Below are positions 8,168-15,465 of a DNA stretch of 62,006 nucleotides, in pieces (position 1 is the stretch's first letter; each line of letters opens with the position of its first letter). Source of the stretch: a virus; the IMG/VR virus record IMGVR_UViG_3300028394_000083, positions 1-62,006 of that record. One strand, given 5' to 3'. The notes below the pieces were generated by a model, which saw only the letters and a list, made by a program, of their open reading frames with translations, was not told the origin of the DNA and did no database searches. A program made the position numbers and the translations under genes.

Positions 8168-9057
8168 AATTTTATCACCCAGTCTCTATATGATTTAAAT
8201 CTCCCTTTAATCATTCTTAAAAAAGTAGAATAATTATAATTTTCAGAAACACAAAACGAATAAACTTCTGATTTTTTTAATTTTTTTATTTCATTAGTAA
8301 CTCTGTTATAAATTTTTATTTCACTATTATAATGATTATCTAGTTCCGTGATTAATTTTAATATATCATTATCGCTTTGACCTTTATCTGTAAAACAATA
8401 ATATCCATAGTATCTTTTTATTTTTTTACCATTATCTAAATTTTTACTAATACGACTAAAATTACCACTACATAAACCTAAAGTTTTAAAATATTCATCT
8501 TTACCTGTCACCCTAATGATATTATTATCGTTATTAACGATTATCCATTTTTTCTTAGAGTTTTCATTGTATAAAAGTACCCGATCTTTATTTTTTTCCC
8601 ATATCTTATCCTTATGTTCTTGAGTAAATTTTTTACCCTTACCCCAACCACTAAAATTACTTTTCATTTTTTTCTTATACTCTTCACTATTTATTATTTT
8701 ATTCCATTTTTCGGAGTTTTTTAAACCTTCTGAAATTCTTAATCTTAATTCTTTAGTTGATATTAATTTTTTACCTTGACCCCCACCCGTTAAGTTATAT
8801 CCGTTAGGTGATACTGAATTATAGAAATTAATCCAAAATATTTCTTTTTCATTTAATTCTTCTAAATTACTTGCCGAATCAATTACCTCAAAAATAAAAT
8901 TATCTAAACCATATTTTTTTAATGACATTAAAAATGGTCGTTTTATGTTATTTTTAGATTCCTTTAGATGGTTTTTTATTCTTTTATCTAAATCTTGTGT
9001 AGTTTGACCTATATAAATTTTTTTGTCAATTTTATTGGTGGATTTATAAATAATCAT
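8164..9057 (-). CDS. GIY-YIG homing endonuclease
   Basis: A 297-aa protein. The N-terminal GIY-YIG domain shows MIIYKSTN, KKIYIGQT, the arginine/histidine helix DLDKRIKNHL and a glutamate in ELNEKEIFWI, then NLTGGGQGK. The C-terminal part (from about residue 110) contains repeated basic segments such as WGKGKKFTQEHKDKIWEKNK of the NUMOD type that bind DNA. It reads toward the 7781 gene, and ATATTTATA lies 22 nt before its start. It is a free-standing mobile endonuclease, and the size is usual for phage GIY-YIG enzymes. Confidence 0.88.
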   Translation of the reverse strand: MIIYKSTNKIDKKIYIGQTTQDLDKRIKNHLKESKNNIKRPFLMSLKKYGLDNFIFEVIDSASNLEELNEKEIFWINFYNSVSPNGYNLTGGGQGKKLISTKELRLRISEGLKNSEKWNKIINSEEYKKKMKSNFSGWGKGKKFTQEHKDKIWEKNKDRVLLYNENSKKKWIIVNNDNNIIRVTGKDEYFKTLGLCSGNFSRISKNLDNGKKIKRYYGYYCFTDKGQSDNDILKLITELDNHYNSEIKIYNRVTNEIKKLKKSEVYSFCVSENYNYSTFLRMIKGRFKSYRDWVIKF

Positions 9058-9137
9058 ATTTTACTTTTTAATATAAATATTTCTATTTTTATTATTGGAC
9101 TTATTAATTATGGTGAAATTTATTTTATTTTTAATTA

Positions 9138-9149
9138 TATTTATATGTT
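9138..9149 (+). promoter_or_regulatory. late-promoter-like TATTTATA box
   Basis: TATTTATATGTT directly precedes ATG 9150, with the first T at -12. Confidence 0.45.
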
Positions 9150-9449
9150 ATGAGCAAAATTATAGTAACAGAAAAACAGTTAGAGGATATCGTTAAAATG
9201 GTAAAAGAAAATAACGAGCAAGGTTCTTATATGGCAAAACAACAGTTGTTTACCATCGCAACACTAGCATATAAAATGTGGGAAATGATGGAAGACGGAG
9301 AACAATTGGAAGATTGGATGGAAACAAAGATCGCACAATCAGAGCAATCTGTAACTGCGGTTGTTAAGTCTTTTATGTACGATGATGTTGAGGATAGAAT
9401 GAAAGGTAATGGTGGTGTTGACTTAGATAGTTTAATTATTGGAATGTAG
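9150..9449 (+). CDS. cassette protein, probable packaged head protein
   Basis: A 99-aa protein starting MSKIIVTEKQLEDIVKMVKE, a copy of the shared N-terminal cassette with V-K-E at residues 18-20. The mature part would be an acidic all-helical protein of about 79 residues ending LDSLIIGM. Function unknown; packaging is inferred from the cassette. A terminator follows. Confidence 0.7.
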   Translation: MSKIIVTEKQLEDIVKMVKENNEQGSYMAKQQLFTIATLAYKMWEMMEDGEQLEDWMETKIAQSEQSVTAVVKSFMYDDVEDRMKGNGGVDLDSLIIGM

Positions 9450-9468
9450 CCAAACAAAATTTACATTA

Positions 9469-9502
9469 AACCCCCCTTTCTTAGTTGACTGGGGGATTTT
9501 TA
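9469..9502 (+). terminator. intrinsic terminator
   Basis: CCCCCC and GGGGGA arms separated by about 14 nt are followed by a T-rich tract. Confidence 0.65.
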
Positions 9503-9527
9503 TTTTATATCATTATTAAAAAAAGAT

Positions 9528-9707
9528 ATGTACGTAATAATTAAACACATCAAAATGAATGATAACAAAAAAAGAGTTCCTGTTATCATATTAAATAGTG
9601 AGTCTGAAATATTGGAATTTGATTCACTTGAAAATGCCGAAAAAATGAGAGACATTTTTGAATTAAATTCAGATTCGGGTCACACTTACGAGGTTAAGAA
9701 GATATAA
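9528..9707 (+). CDS. small hypothetical protein, 59 aa
   Basis: A 59-aa frame (MYVIIKHIKMNDNKKR...) with two predicted strands and a helix (SLENAEKMRDIFEL). It sits between a terminator and the tRNA-Arg gene, 6 nt before the tRNA. Not recognised; coding likelihood rests on composition and position. Confidence 0.55.
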   Translation: MYVIIKHIKMNDNKKRVPVIILNSESEILEFDSLENAEKMRDIFELNSDSGHTYEVKKI

Positions 9708-9713
9708 TAATAT

Positions 9714-9786
9714 GGTCCTATGATGTAAATGGATAACATATTTCTCTTCTAAAGAAATTTTTCAGGTTCAAACCCTGATAGGACTA
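9714..9786 (+). tRNA. tRNA-Arg(TCT)
   Basis: The acceptor stem GGTCCTA/TAGGACT pairs over 7 bp with one G-U. The anticodon arm is TTTCT-CTTCTAA-AGAAA and the T-arm is TCAGG-TTCAAAC-CCTGA. No CCA is encoded. The anticodon reads AGA, the favoured Arg codon of this AT-rich DNA. Confidence 0.92.
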
Positions 9787-9848
9787 CAAAAAAAATTATA
9801 GATATTGGTTCGTTTTTACTTATATGTGATATTTATAAATAAAAGACC

Positions 9849-10487
9849 ATGGCTATCGATGACAAATACAAAAAAGAGGATCTTATTAGATTAATTTTTA
9901 CTGAAAATAAATCATATAGAGAGATTGGTAGGATTTACTCGGTTAGTGACACATATATAAAAAAAGTCGCTAATAAATTAGGTATTAGTTTAAAAAAAAG
10001 AAAAAATTTACCTGATGGGTTTAAACCACACAATTATGGAAATTTAAAAAAAAATAATTGTAAAAATTGTAACAAAGAATTTATACCTTACAATAAAAAA
10101 CATTTATCCTGTTCAATGGCATGCGATAATGAACATAAGGTTTTAAAAAAATATGAAGATTATTTAGAAAACCAAGAAAAGTATTGTTATGATAGGGACA
10201 TGAGGTTTTTAAAAAAACACATACTAAATGAACAAAATAGTGGTTGCGGTGTTTGTGGTATAAAAAATATATGGAACGAAAAAGAATTAATTTTTGTGTT
10301 GGATCATATAGATGGAGACGCATCAAATAATATGAGAAATAACTTACGTTTAGTTTGTCATAATTGTGATTCACAATTAGATACATATAAATCAAAAAAT
10401 AAAAACTCAGCAAGGAAAGATAGATATATTAAAAATTATAAAAACAATGGAAAACACCTTAGAACAATTACACCAAGAATTTATTAA
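9849..10487 (+). CDS. HNH endonuclease with N-terminal helix-turn-helix
   Basis: A 212-aa protein. Residues 1-50 look like a helix-turn-helix (SYREIGRIYSVSDTYIKKVANKLGI). A CKNCNKEF...CSMACDN zinc finger follows, and the C-terminal HNH core reads FVLDHIDGDASNNMRNN then CHNC. It is placed just after tRNA-Arg, as other endonucleases here are placed beside tRNAs. TATTTATAAATA lies 19 nt upstream. It is probably a free-standing homing endonuclease. Confidence 0.87.
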   Translation: MAIDDKYKKEDLIRLIFTENKSYREIGRIYSVSDTYIKKVANKLGISLKKRKNLPDGFKPHNYGNLKKNNCKNCNKEFIPYNKKHLSCSMACDNEHKVLKKYEDYLENQEKYCYDRDMRFLKKHILNEQNSGCGVCGIKNIWNEKELIFVLDHIDGDASNNMRNNLRLVCHNCDSQLDTYKSKNKNSARKDRYIKNYKNNGKHLRTITPRIY

Positions 10488-10554
10488 TTCAGAAGAGTAT
10501 ATAAAATATTTAAAAGAACTTGATGAATATTCGGAAAAATATGTATCTTTGTAA
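10447..10554 (+). CDS. possible 35-aa acidic peptide
   Basis: A 35-aa frame (MENTLEQLHQEFINSEEYIK...) overlaps the end of the HNH gene by 41 nt in another frame. It is entirely helical and acidic, and its last codons contain the promoter of the next gene. Coding status is uncertain. Confidence 0.4.
   Translation: MENTLEQLHQEFINSEEYIKYLKELDEYSEKYVSL
10544..10551 (+). promoter_or_regulatory. TATCTTTG promoter box
   Basis: A -7 match 14 nt before ATG 10566. Confidence 0.6.
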
Positions 10555-10565
10555 AAACAATACAT

Positions 10566-10865
10566 ATGAACAAAGAAATGATCTCCCTATTTTTCTCAAT
10601 GACTCACGAATCTGACGAACTACTTGAAGTATTCAATAAGAAACAACTATTAGATTTTTACATCAATGGATGTGAGTTAAGACTTCGTATGGAAGGTCGT
10701 TTGGAGAATTTTGAAAAGTTTAATAAAGAAACGGGTGTTGAGTTCAGTGCTTTGATCTCAAACAAATTTCACTTGGCAAAACAACTTAACGTTTTAAAAA
10801 ACGCATTAGAAAAACTTGGAGTAAAAGGAATTGAAGAAAACCAATACATAATATTAAATAATTAA
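10566..10865 (+). CDS. hypothetical protein
   Basis: A 99-aa all-helical protein (MNKEMISLFFSMTHESDELL...). Its stop overlaps the A of the next start (TAATG), so the pair is co-translated. Not recognised. Confidence 0.7.
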   Translation: MNKEMISLFFSMTHESDELLEVFNKKQLLDFYINGCELRLRMEGRLENFEKFNKETGVEFSALISNKFHLAKQLNVLKNALEKLGVKGIEENQYIILNN

Positions 10866-11155
10866 TGAAAACATTCAAAGACATAGAATTTAAACCACAC
10901 TCTTTTGGTGAAGGGTTACACGGACTATTATTTTTTCCTAATGGATACGGTGTATCTGTTGTTAGGTATAAAAATCCAATAAGCGAAACGTATAGTTCAT
11001 ACACATCCAACGAGGATGAATGGGAAGTTGCCGTATTATACGGAGACGAAAACGAATGGAATATCACTTACAATACACATATAACAGATGATGTTATAGG
11101 TCACTTATCGGAAGGTGGGGTTGAACAAATAATTACGTTAGTTCAGGATTTATAA
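10865..11155 (+). CDS. hypothetical protein
   Basis: A 96-aa acidic protein (MKTFKDIEFKPHSFGEGLHG...), mostly beta-strand in appearance with aromatic residues (SYTSNEDEWEVAVLYGDENEW). Second gene of a two-gene unit. Not recognised. The 190 nt after it hold a TATTTATAAATA motif and a broken tRNA. Confidence 0.7.
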   Translation: MKTFKDIEFKPHSFGEGLHGLLFFPNGYGVSVVRYKNPISETYSSYTSNEDEWEVAVLYGDENEWNITYNTHITDDVIGHLSEGGVEQIITLVQDL

Positions 11156-11268
11156 ATTAAGATATTTATAAATAACCTCTCAGGGATTTTGATATTTTTA
11201 CCCTTTTGTCTAATACTCGGCCGTAAAAGCAATAAAGAAAAAATAGATCGGTAGTTGAGAACAACAAA

Positions 11269-11334
11269 GGAATCCGTGTGGTGTAATTGGTTAGCATAAT
11301 TTTTGGTGTGGGTTTGATTCCCGCCACGGTTTCT
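11269..11334 (+). pseudogene. broken tRNA-like gene lacking the anticodon arm
   Basis: The D-arm (GTGTAATTGGTTAGCAT), T-arm (GTGGG-TTTGATT-CCCGC) and most of an acceptor stem (GGAATCC with GGTTTCT) are present. Only about 10 nt separate the D- and T-arms, where at least 20 are needed, so the anticodon arm is missing. It is either a decayed tRNA or a deliberate tRNA-like element. Confidence 0.6.
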
Positions 11335-11351
11335 TTTTTTAGTCTTTGATG

Positions 11352-11363
11352 TATTTATTATGT
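11352..11363 (+). promoter_or_regulatory. late-promoter-like TATTTATTA box
   Basis: TATTTATTATGT ends directly before ATG 11364, with the first T at -12. This spacing decides the start of the zinc-finger gene. Confidence 0.5.
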
Positions 11364-12323
11364 ATGGGATTAGAGTTTAAACAAATATGGAAGACCTCAA
11401 GGACATTAGCGGGGATAGTTAAAGAAGAATCTAACGATAAAGTCATTACAAAAGGTAAAATTAAATCAATTGCAACCTCTGACCATTTCGGTCAAGTCTT
11501 ATTATCAACAGCCAAAACTTTAGCTGATAAAATAAAAATCCTACAAACAACTTGGTTTATAATCAATAGACCGAATTACACGCCAGAAAAAATATATAAA
11601 ATCATAAACGACTTCTATGTTTTAGAGGTTGATTTCTATGTTGAAGAAACAACAAAAACTGAAACGTGTGGTGAATGTGATAATGGGTATGTTGAATGTA
11701 ATAGTTGTGACGGGGATGGTAAACAAGATTGTAGGTATTGTGATGGTGAAGGAACTCTAGAGTGCGATACTTGTGATGGTGAAGGAACCCAAGACTGTAG
11801 GTATTGTGATGGTAAAGGAACTGAAACTGAAACAGAAGAAGATGATGAAGGTGAAGAAGTTGAAGTTGAAGTAGAATGTGTTCATTGTGATGGTGGAGGT
11901 AAGGAATACTGTCGTGATTGTGGTGGACAAGGAAATTTTGAATGTGATACTTGTGACGGTGAAGGAACCGAAGGATGCGATGAATGTGGAAGTACAGGGT
12001 TCGAAGGATGTGGTGAATGTGGTGGAAGTGGAGACGTTGAAAGTTATGAATCATATTATAGTATTGAAAGAACCTTTATGGTTGTGAATGGAGATTCTAT
12101 GCAGAAATACATAGACAAACCATTAACAAAAGATGTGTTTGATGATATTGAAGGCGAAGATCCGGCTTTTGATTTTTATATGATATTAAAAAGACAAGAT
12201 TATATGAGTGATAATACGGCAGAAGATGAAAGGGAGAACAACGAAATGGAAGATGATTTTGTAATAGTACAAGATTTGATAAAACTTGAAGATTCAAATC
12301 TAAGAGTACCCGGACTTTCCTAA
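11364..12323 (+). CDS. DnaJ-like cysteine-rich zinc protein with cassette-like N-terminus
   Basis: A 319-aa protein. Residues about 98-222 carry ten CxxC units, many as CxxCxGxG (CDTCDGEG, CRYCDGEG, CGECGGSG), the pattern of the DnaJ zinc-binding region, but with ten units instead of four. An acidic spacer (ETEEDDEGEEVEVEVE) splits the array into 5+5. There is no J-domain. The N-terminus MGLEFKQIWKTSRTLAGIVKE ends in V-K-E before ES, as in packaged proteins here. I infer a chaperone-like or scaffold zinc protein acting in the head; function unproven. Confidence 0.75.
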   Translation: MGLEFKQIWKTSRTLAGIVKEESNDKVITKGKIKSIATSDHFGQVLLSTAKTLADKIKILQTTWFIINRPNYTPEKIYKIINDFYVLEVDFYVEETTKTETCGECDNGYVECNSCDGDGKQDCRYCDGEGTLECDTCDGEGTQDCRYCDGKGTETETEEDDEGEEVEVEVECVHCDGGGKEYCRDCGGQGNFECDTCDGEGTEGCDECGSTGFEGCGECGGSGDVESYESYYSIERTFMVVNGDSMQKYIDKPLTKDVFDDIEGEDPAFDFYMILKRQDYMSDNTAEDERENNEMEDDFVIVQDLIKLEDSNLRVPGLS

Positions 12324-12332
12324 CCATTAACA

Positions 12333-12342
12333 TATTTATTAA
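12333..12342 (+). promoter_or_regulatory. late-promoter-like box of the five-gene cassette operon
   Basis: TATTTATTAA, 21 nt before ATG 12354. The next four genes lack their own copy and are spaced 2-20 nt apart, so this box probably serves all five. Confidence 0.5.
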
Positions 12343-12353
12343 TAAAAACAATA

Positions 12354-12851
12354 ATGAAAAGAATAATTAGACTTACAGAATCAGATTTAGCAAGAATTGT
12401 TAGACGTGTGATTAAAGAAAACGAAGAAGAATTTGACACACAAAGTTTTTTTGATGCTCAGTTTATAATTTTAAAAGAGTTTTTAACAAATTTGGGTTAT
12501 ATTTACATGGATGGTGAAAAACCACCTTATTCTAAAAAAGGAAGATTAGGTGTTTTTGAAAAAATTTCACATACGGAATCCGGCGAAAATGAACCTGGAA
12601 CAAGTGGGTTAAAAGATGACTATTTATTTAGGGTAAAAATAGAGTTGGATTATAATATTTACGGAACAAGAGAAAATAAGTCGTCTATTTCTATATCTAA
12701 GTTTACATATGGTGATTCTGATTGGAAAGTTTTAGTCAATTCAAATGTACCTTGGGTATTAGGTAAACCTAATTATACAAAAATATTACAAGAGTTCAAA
12801 AAAATGGGTGAAGAAGCGCCAGGACTTTATTGTGAATTTAATAAATGTTAA
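12354..12851 (+). CDS. cassette protein 1, probable packaged head protein
   Basis: A 165-aa protein. Residues 1-22 are the consensus cassette (MKRIIRLTESDLARIV, then RRVIKE), and the predicted cut follows I-K-E. The remaining 143 residues are a mixed alpha/beta domain with EKISHTESGENEPGTSG and a C-terminal APGLYCEFNKC. No family recognised. It is first of five tandem genes with near-identical starts. Confidence 0.8.
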   Translation: MKRIIRLTESDLARIVRRVIKENEEEFDTQSFFDAQFIILKEFLTNLGYIYMDGEKPPYSKKGRLGVFEKISHTESGENEPGTSGLKDDYLFRVKIELDYNIYGTRENKSSISISKFTYGDSDWKVLVNSNVPWVLGKPNYTKILQEFKKMGEEAPGLYCEFNKC

Positions 12852-12861
12852 TAAAAAAATA

Positions 12862-13101
12862 ATGAAAAAAACCATAAGACTTACAGAATCAGATTTAGCA
12901 AGAATTGTTAGACGAACATTAAAAGAAGACAAGGATAAAAATCCACTTTATAACGATATAAAAGATCTTTTACGGGATTCATACGAATCAAAAGAATCTA
13001 AAGTTTATATGTTAAGACAAATTGCTGACGAAATAGAAAGTGATATGAAATTAAGAAACGATGTTTCAAAAAGATGGTCAAAAGAAAAAGAGGGCCGATA
13101 A
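12862..13101 (+). CDS. cassette protein 2, probable packaged head protein
   Basis: A 79-aa protein. ATG 12862 is chosen because the cassette MKKTIRLTESDLARIV begins there; the open frame upstream overlaps the previous gene. After RRTLKE (L-K-E) the mature peptide would be 57 charged helical residues. Function unknown. Confidence 0.78.
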   Translation: MKKTIRLTESDLARIVRRTLKEDKDKNPLYNDIKDLLRDSYESKESKVYMLRQIADEIESDMKLRNDVSKRWSKEKEGR

Positions 13102-13121
13102 ATAGATTTTAATAGATAATA

Positions 13122-13655
13122 ATGAAAAGAATAATTAGACTTACAGAATCGGATTTAGCAAGAATTGTTAGACGAGTGATTAAAGAAAACGAAGAAGAAT
13201 GGATTTCACAATCTGAAGATATGGAATCGGATGTCGATTTTTCAAAAATGGAACTTGAACAAAGTAGTAAAGAGGCTACAGAACAATTAAGTCCTGAAGA
13301 GCAAGATATGTTACGTGATTTTATAGAAAGTAACGGCATTGAATCTTTACAATCAATAGTTAAAGATTCTTTGGAGTCTGTATTGACGGAAGAGGATGAA
13401 AATGAAATGGGTGATAATGAATACGAAATAAGAAGTATTATTGATAAAATTATTGGTTATAGTTCAGTTGGTGCCGCATTAGCGATTGTTCCGGCAGCAA
13501 TGTTTATAAGTGGTGGAATTGCTGCTGCTTTAGGTGTTTATGCTTTAGCAAGTAATACTCTTAGAGACGCAGCTTGGTTTAAAAGAAAAGGTTATGATAA
13601 ATACCAATCAGGACACCATTACGGAAAGTCCGATAAAAGTAGAAATAATAGATAA
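13122..13655 (+). CDS. cassette protein 3 with hydrophobic segments
   Basis: A 177-aa protein with the consensus cassette and an I-K-E cut site, then an acidic helical region, then a hydrophobic stretch at about residues 112-144 (SVGAALAIVPAAMF, GGIAAALGVYALA) that looks like a helical hairpin for membranes, and a basic tail. If it is packaged and released, it could act on the host inner membrane during DNA entry; this is inference. Confidence 0.78.
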   Translation: MKRIIRLTESDLARIVRRVIKENEEEWISQSEDMESDVDFSKMELEQSSKEATEQLSPEEQDMLRDFIESNGIESLQSIVKDSLESVLTEEDENEMGDNEYEIRSIIDKIIGYSSVGAALAIVPAAMFISGGIAAALGVYALASNTLRDAAWFKRKGYDKYQSGHHYGKSDKSRNNR

Positions 13656-13657
13656 TC

Positions 13658-14005
13658 ATGAAAAGAATAATTAGACTTACAGAATCAGATTTAGCAAGAA
13701 TTGTTAGACGAACCATTAATGAAAACATGGATAACGACACCGCATTAAATGTTTATAGAAAATTAAAACATAACGGTGAAATTATGGACGAAACGTATAA
13801 AAAAATTAAAAATATTAGAGAAGATCTTGATATGTTGGTAACGAGACATGTTAGAGGTGGAACTGCTGATACTATATTTGATAATAACAAAAGAACGCCT
13901 AGAGAAGTTTCTGATAATGTCCAACAACTATCTAGAAAAATAAATGAACTTGAAGGACTTTTAGATCAATACAAAAGATTTGTTAAAGGATCGATATCTA
14001 ATTAA
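13658..14005 (+). CDS. cassette protein 4, probable packaged head protein
   Basis: A 115-aa protein with the cassette MKRIIRLTESDLARIV and RRTINE (I-N-E). The mature part is a helical, coiled-coil-like protein (VQQLSRKINELEGLLDQYKRF). It starts 3 nt after the previous stop. Function unknown. Confidence 0.78.
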   Translation: MKRIIRLTESDLARIVRRTINENMDNDTALNVYRKLKHNGEIMDETYKKIKNIREDLDMLVTRHVRGGTADTIFDNNKRTPREVSDNVQQLSRKINELEGLLDQYKRFVKGSISN

Positions 14006-14024
14006 AATATTAAATGAAAAAATA

Positions 14025-14750
14025 ATGAAAAGAATAATAAGACTTACAGAATCGGATTTAGCAAGAATTGTTAGACGTGTGATTAAAGAAAACGAATATG
14101 AAGAAGATGAATATGACGAAGATGACGAAGATTATAAAGCATTTATAGATTCATATAGTGATGAACCTATAAATACCCCTAAAACACGAATGGCCGATTT
14201 TAATGAACCATACGATTCAATTGGAGGACATTCCGTAAACGATTTAAAAAGGGCGTTTAATAAGACGAAGAGGGAAGATGAAGAGTGGGGACAAACAGAC
14301 GCAGGTAAACAACAATCACAGGACTTAATTAATATGGCAATAGATATATTAGAAGACGAATACGGTTATGATGGGGATGAACTTAACGAAATGAATGAGA
14401 TGGATATTGTTGAATCTTTATATGAAGAGGGCGAAGACGATTTGGCATCACAAATAGAATACCTATTAGATGAAGAAGGTATTGGTGAAAGAAGTGGAGG
14501 TGAATTAGGTGAGGGTTTTGATGATGATCTTACCAAACGTAGATTTAAAGATTATAATCCGGCTAACTTTAGAAGAATACCAAAAGACGCATTAAGAACA
14601 GGAATGAGAGACTTTGAAGGAACGGAGTTAATGGGTGCTGAAGAAGATCCATTTGACGACTATAAAGATCTAAGTATGTATAACCCATATTATGGTACGA
14701 ATGATGATGATTTTGAAGATGAAGACTTTGACGACGAAGAATTTGTATAA
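14025..14750 (+). CDS. cassette protein 5, very acidic
   Basis: A 241-aa protein starting at ATG 14025, where the cassette begins; the open frame extends 45 nt upstream. After VIKE comes an extremely Asp/Glu-rich protein, with runs such as EYEEDEYDEDDEDY and a C-terminal DDDFEDEDFDDEEFV. It could mimic DNA charge or fill the head with counter-charge; no domain is recognised. Confidence 0.78.
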   Translation: MKRIIRLTESDLARIVRRVIKENEYEEDEYDEDDEDYKAFIDSYSDEPINTPKTRMADFNEPYDSIGGHSVNDLKRAFNKTKREDEEWGQTDAGKQQSQDLINMAIDILEDEYGYDGDELNEMNEMDIVESLYEEGEDDLASQIEYLLDEEGIGERSGGELGEGFDDDLTKRRFKDYNPANFRRIPKDALRTGMRDFEGTELMGAEEDPFDDYKDLSMYNPYYGTNDDDFEDEDFDDEEFV

Positions 14751-14769
14751 TTAAAAATAATAAAAACAC

Positions 14770-14799
14770 TTGTCAATTTAAAAAAAATACCTATATTTG
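14770..14799 (+). promoter_or_regulatory. Bacteroidota-type promoter of the tRNA-leader unit
   Basis: TTGTCA at 14770-14775 and TATATTTG at 14792-14799. A second TATATTTATA lies 15 nt further on. Confidence 0.55.
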
Positions 14800-14844
14800 T
14801 AGGGTAATTAAAACTTTTAGAAAAAACTATATATTTATAACAAG

Positions 14845-14955
14845 ATGAAAACAACTAATAAACATATGAACATTTGTAACCCGAGCATTCAGTGGTCGTT
14901 TAACGTGTATCGTACGCTTAAGTCGCATATTAGGGCATTTTCATTTATGAGTTGA
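14845..14955 (+). CDS. 36-aa leader-type ORF before the tRNA array
   Basis: A frame of 36 codons (MKTTNKHMNICNPSIQW...) ends 33 nt before a terminator, at the head of the tRNA array. It has its own promoter. Basic and aromatic, it may be a small peptide, a leader ORF or simply part of a short RNA. Compare the 24-aa ORF at 20702 in the same setting. Confidence 0.4.
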   Translation: MKTTNKHMNICNPSIQWSFNVYRTLKSHIRAFSFMS

Positions 14956-14987
14956 TAAAGATTAACAAAAATAAAAAGGAATATAAG

Positions 14988-15017
14988 ACCCGAACTAAAA
15001 ACAGTTCGGGTTTTTTT
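14988..15017 (+). terminator. intrinsic terminator
   Basis: CCCGAACT/AGTTCGGG forms an 8-bp stem followed by seven T. It would end the 14.8-kb leader transcript before tRNA-Thr. Confidence 0.85.
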
Positions 15018-15031
15018 ATACCCAAAAATTT

Positions 15032-15104
15032 GGTTCCTTAGTATAGTTTGGTAATATCCCGGCTTTGTAACCCGGAGTCATCAGTTCGACCCTGATAGGA
15101 ACCT
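15032..15104 (+). tRNA. tRNA-Thr(TGT)
   Basis: Acceptor GGTTCCT/AGGAACC. The anticodon loop TTTGTAA gives TGT; the anticodon stem CCGGC/CCCGG has one C-C mismatch next to the loop. T-arm ATCAG-TTCGACC-CTGAT. No CCA. Confidence 0.85.
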
Positions 15105-15118
15105 CAAAAAAAGAAAAA

Positions 15119-15133
15119 GTTCTTTGACATATT
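15119..15133 (+). promoter_or_regulatory. boxA-like element
   Basis: GTTCTTTGACATATT, between tRNA-Thr and tRNA-Ser. It is the copy closest to the Bacteroidota rRNA-leader sequence. Confidence 0.5.
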
Positions 15134-15144
15134 GGCTTCATTAA

Positions 15145-15228
15145 GGAGAGATAATCACAGCGGCTTGTGACACCGTCTTGAAAACGGTTGGTACTGAAAG
15201 GTATGGGGATCGGCACCTCATCTCTCCT
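15145..15228 (+). tRNA. tRNA-Ser(TGA)
   Basis: Acceptor GGAGAGA/TCTCTCC, anticodon arm ACCGT-CTTGAAA-ACGGT and a long variable arm as expected for serine. The T-arm is imperfect. No CCA. Confidence 0.85.
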
Positions 15229-15236
15229 CTGTAAAT

Positions 15237-15321
15237 TGCGGGGTAGACGAATTAGGCAAAGTCACCAGGTTTTGACCCTGGAGGTAAATTACCATTGGAG
15301 GTTCGATCCCTCCCCCCGTAG
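15237..15321 (+). tRNA. tRNA-Gln(TTG) with a long variable arm
   Basis: Acceptor TGCGGGG/CCCCGTA with a U1-A72 pair and discriminator G, both known glutamine identity features. Anticodon arm CCAGG-TTTTGAC-CCTGG; T-arm GGAGG-TTCGATC-CCTCC. The variable region (AGGTAAATTACCATT) can form its own stem, normally a class II (Leu/Ser/Tyr) feature. Confidence 0.85.
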
Positions 15322-15333
15322 CAAAAAAATAAC

Positions 15334-15402
15334 GAGTGTGTGGTGTAATGGTTGCACAGGATGTTTGGGACATTCGGGAGACGTTCGATTCGTACACATT
15401 CG
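15334..15402 (+). tRNA. tRNA-Pro(TGG)
   Basis: Acceptor GAGTGTG/CACATTC and anticodon arm GGATG-TTTGGGA-CATTC. The T-stem is short and weak (about 3-4 bp), so the molecule is 69 nt. Confidence 0.75.
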
Positions 15403-15454
15403 ACAATCGTATAAAAAGATTTTGACTAAAAGTGATTTTTACGACAAATACAAA

Positions 15455-15465
15455 TATTTATTAAT
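15455..15465 (+). promoter_or_regulatory. late-promoter-like TATTTATTA box
   Basis: TATTTATTAAT directly precedes ATG 15466, with the first T at -11. Confidence 0.45.

Noticed and set aside
9830-9840. T4-type late promoter TATAAATA
   Set aside because: It occurs at 9831 and 11165 only because TATTTATAAATA contains it; most late-type genes here have TATTTATTA instead.
11602-12054. Minus-strand His/Leu-rich frame
   Set aside because: It is the antisense shadow of the CxxCxGxG repeats, which give repeated histidine and tyrosine codons on the other strand.
12808-12861. Upstream extensions of cassette genes (also 13980, 37936, 38375, 60414, 61381)
   Set aside because: The shared cassette starts at an internal ATG in every case, and the extra codons overlap neighbours or promoter boxes.
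12354-14080. Regularly spaced repeats suggesting a CRISPR array
   Set aside because: The repeated unit is in frame at gene starts, spacing follows gene lengths, and it codes for a conserved peptide.
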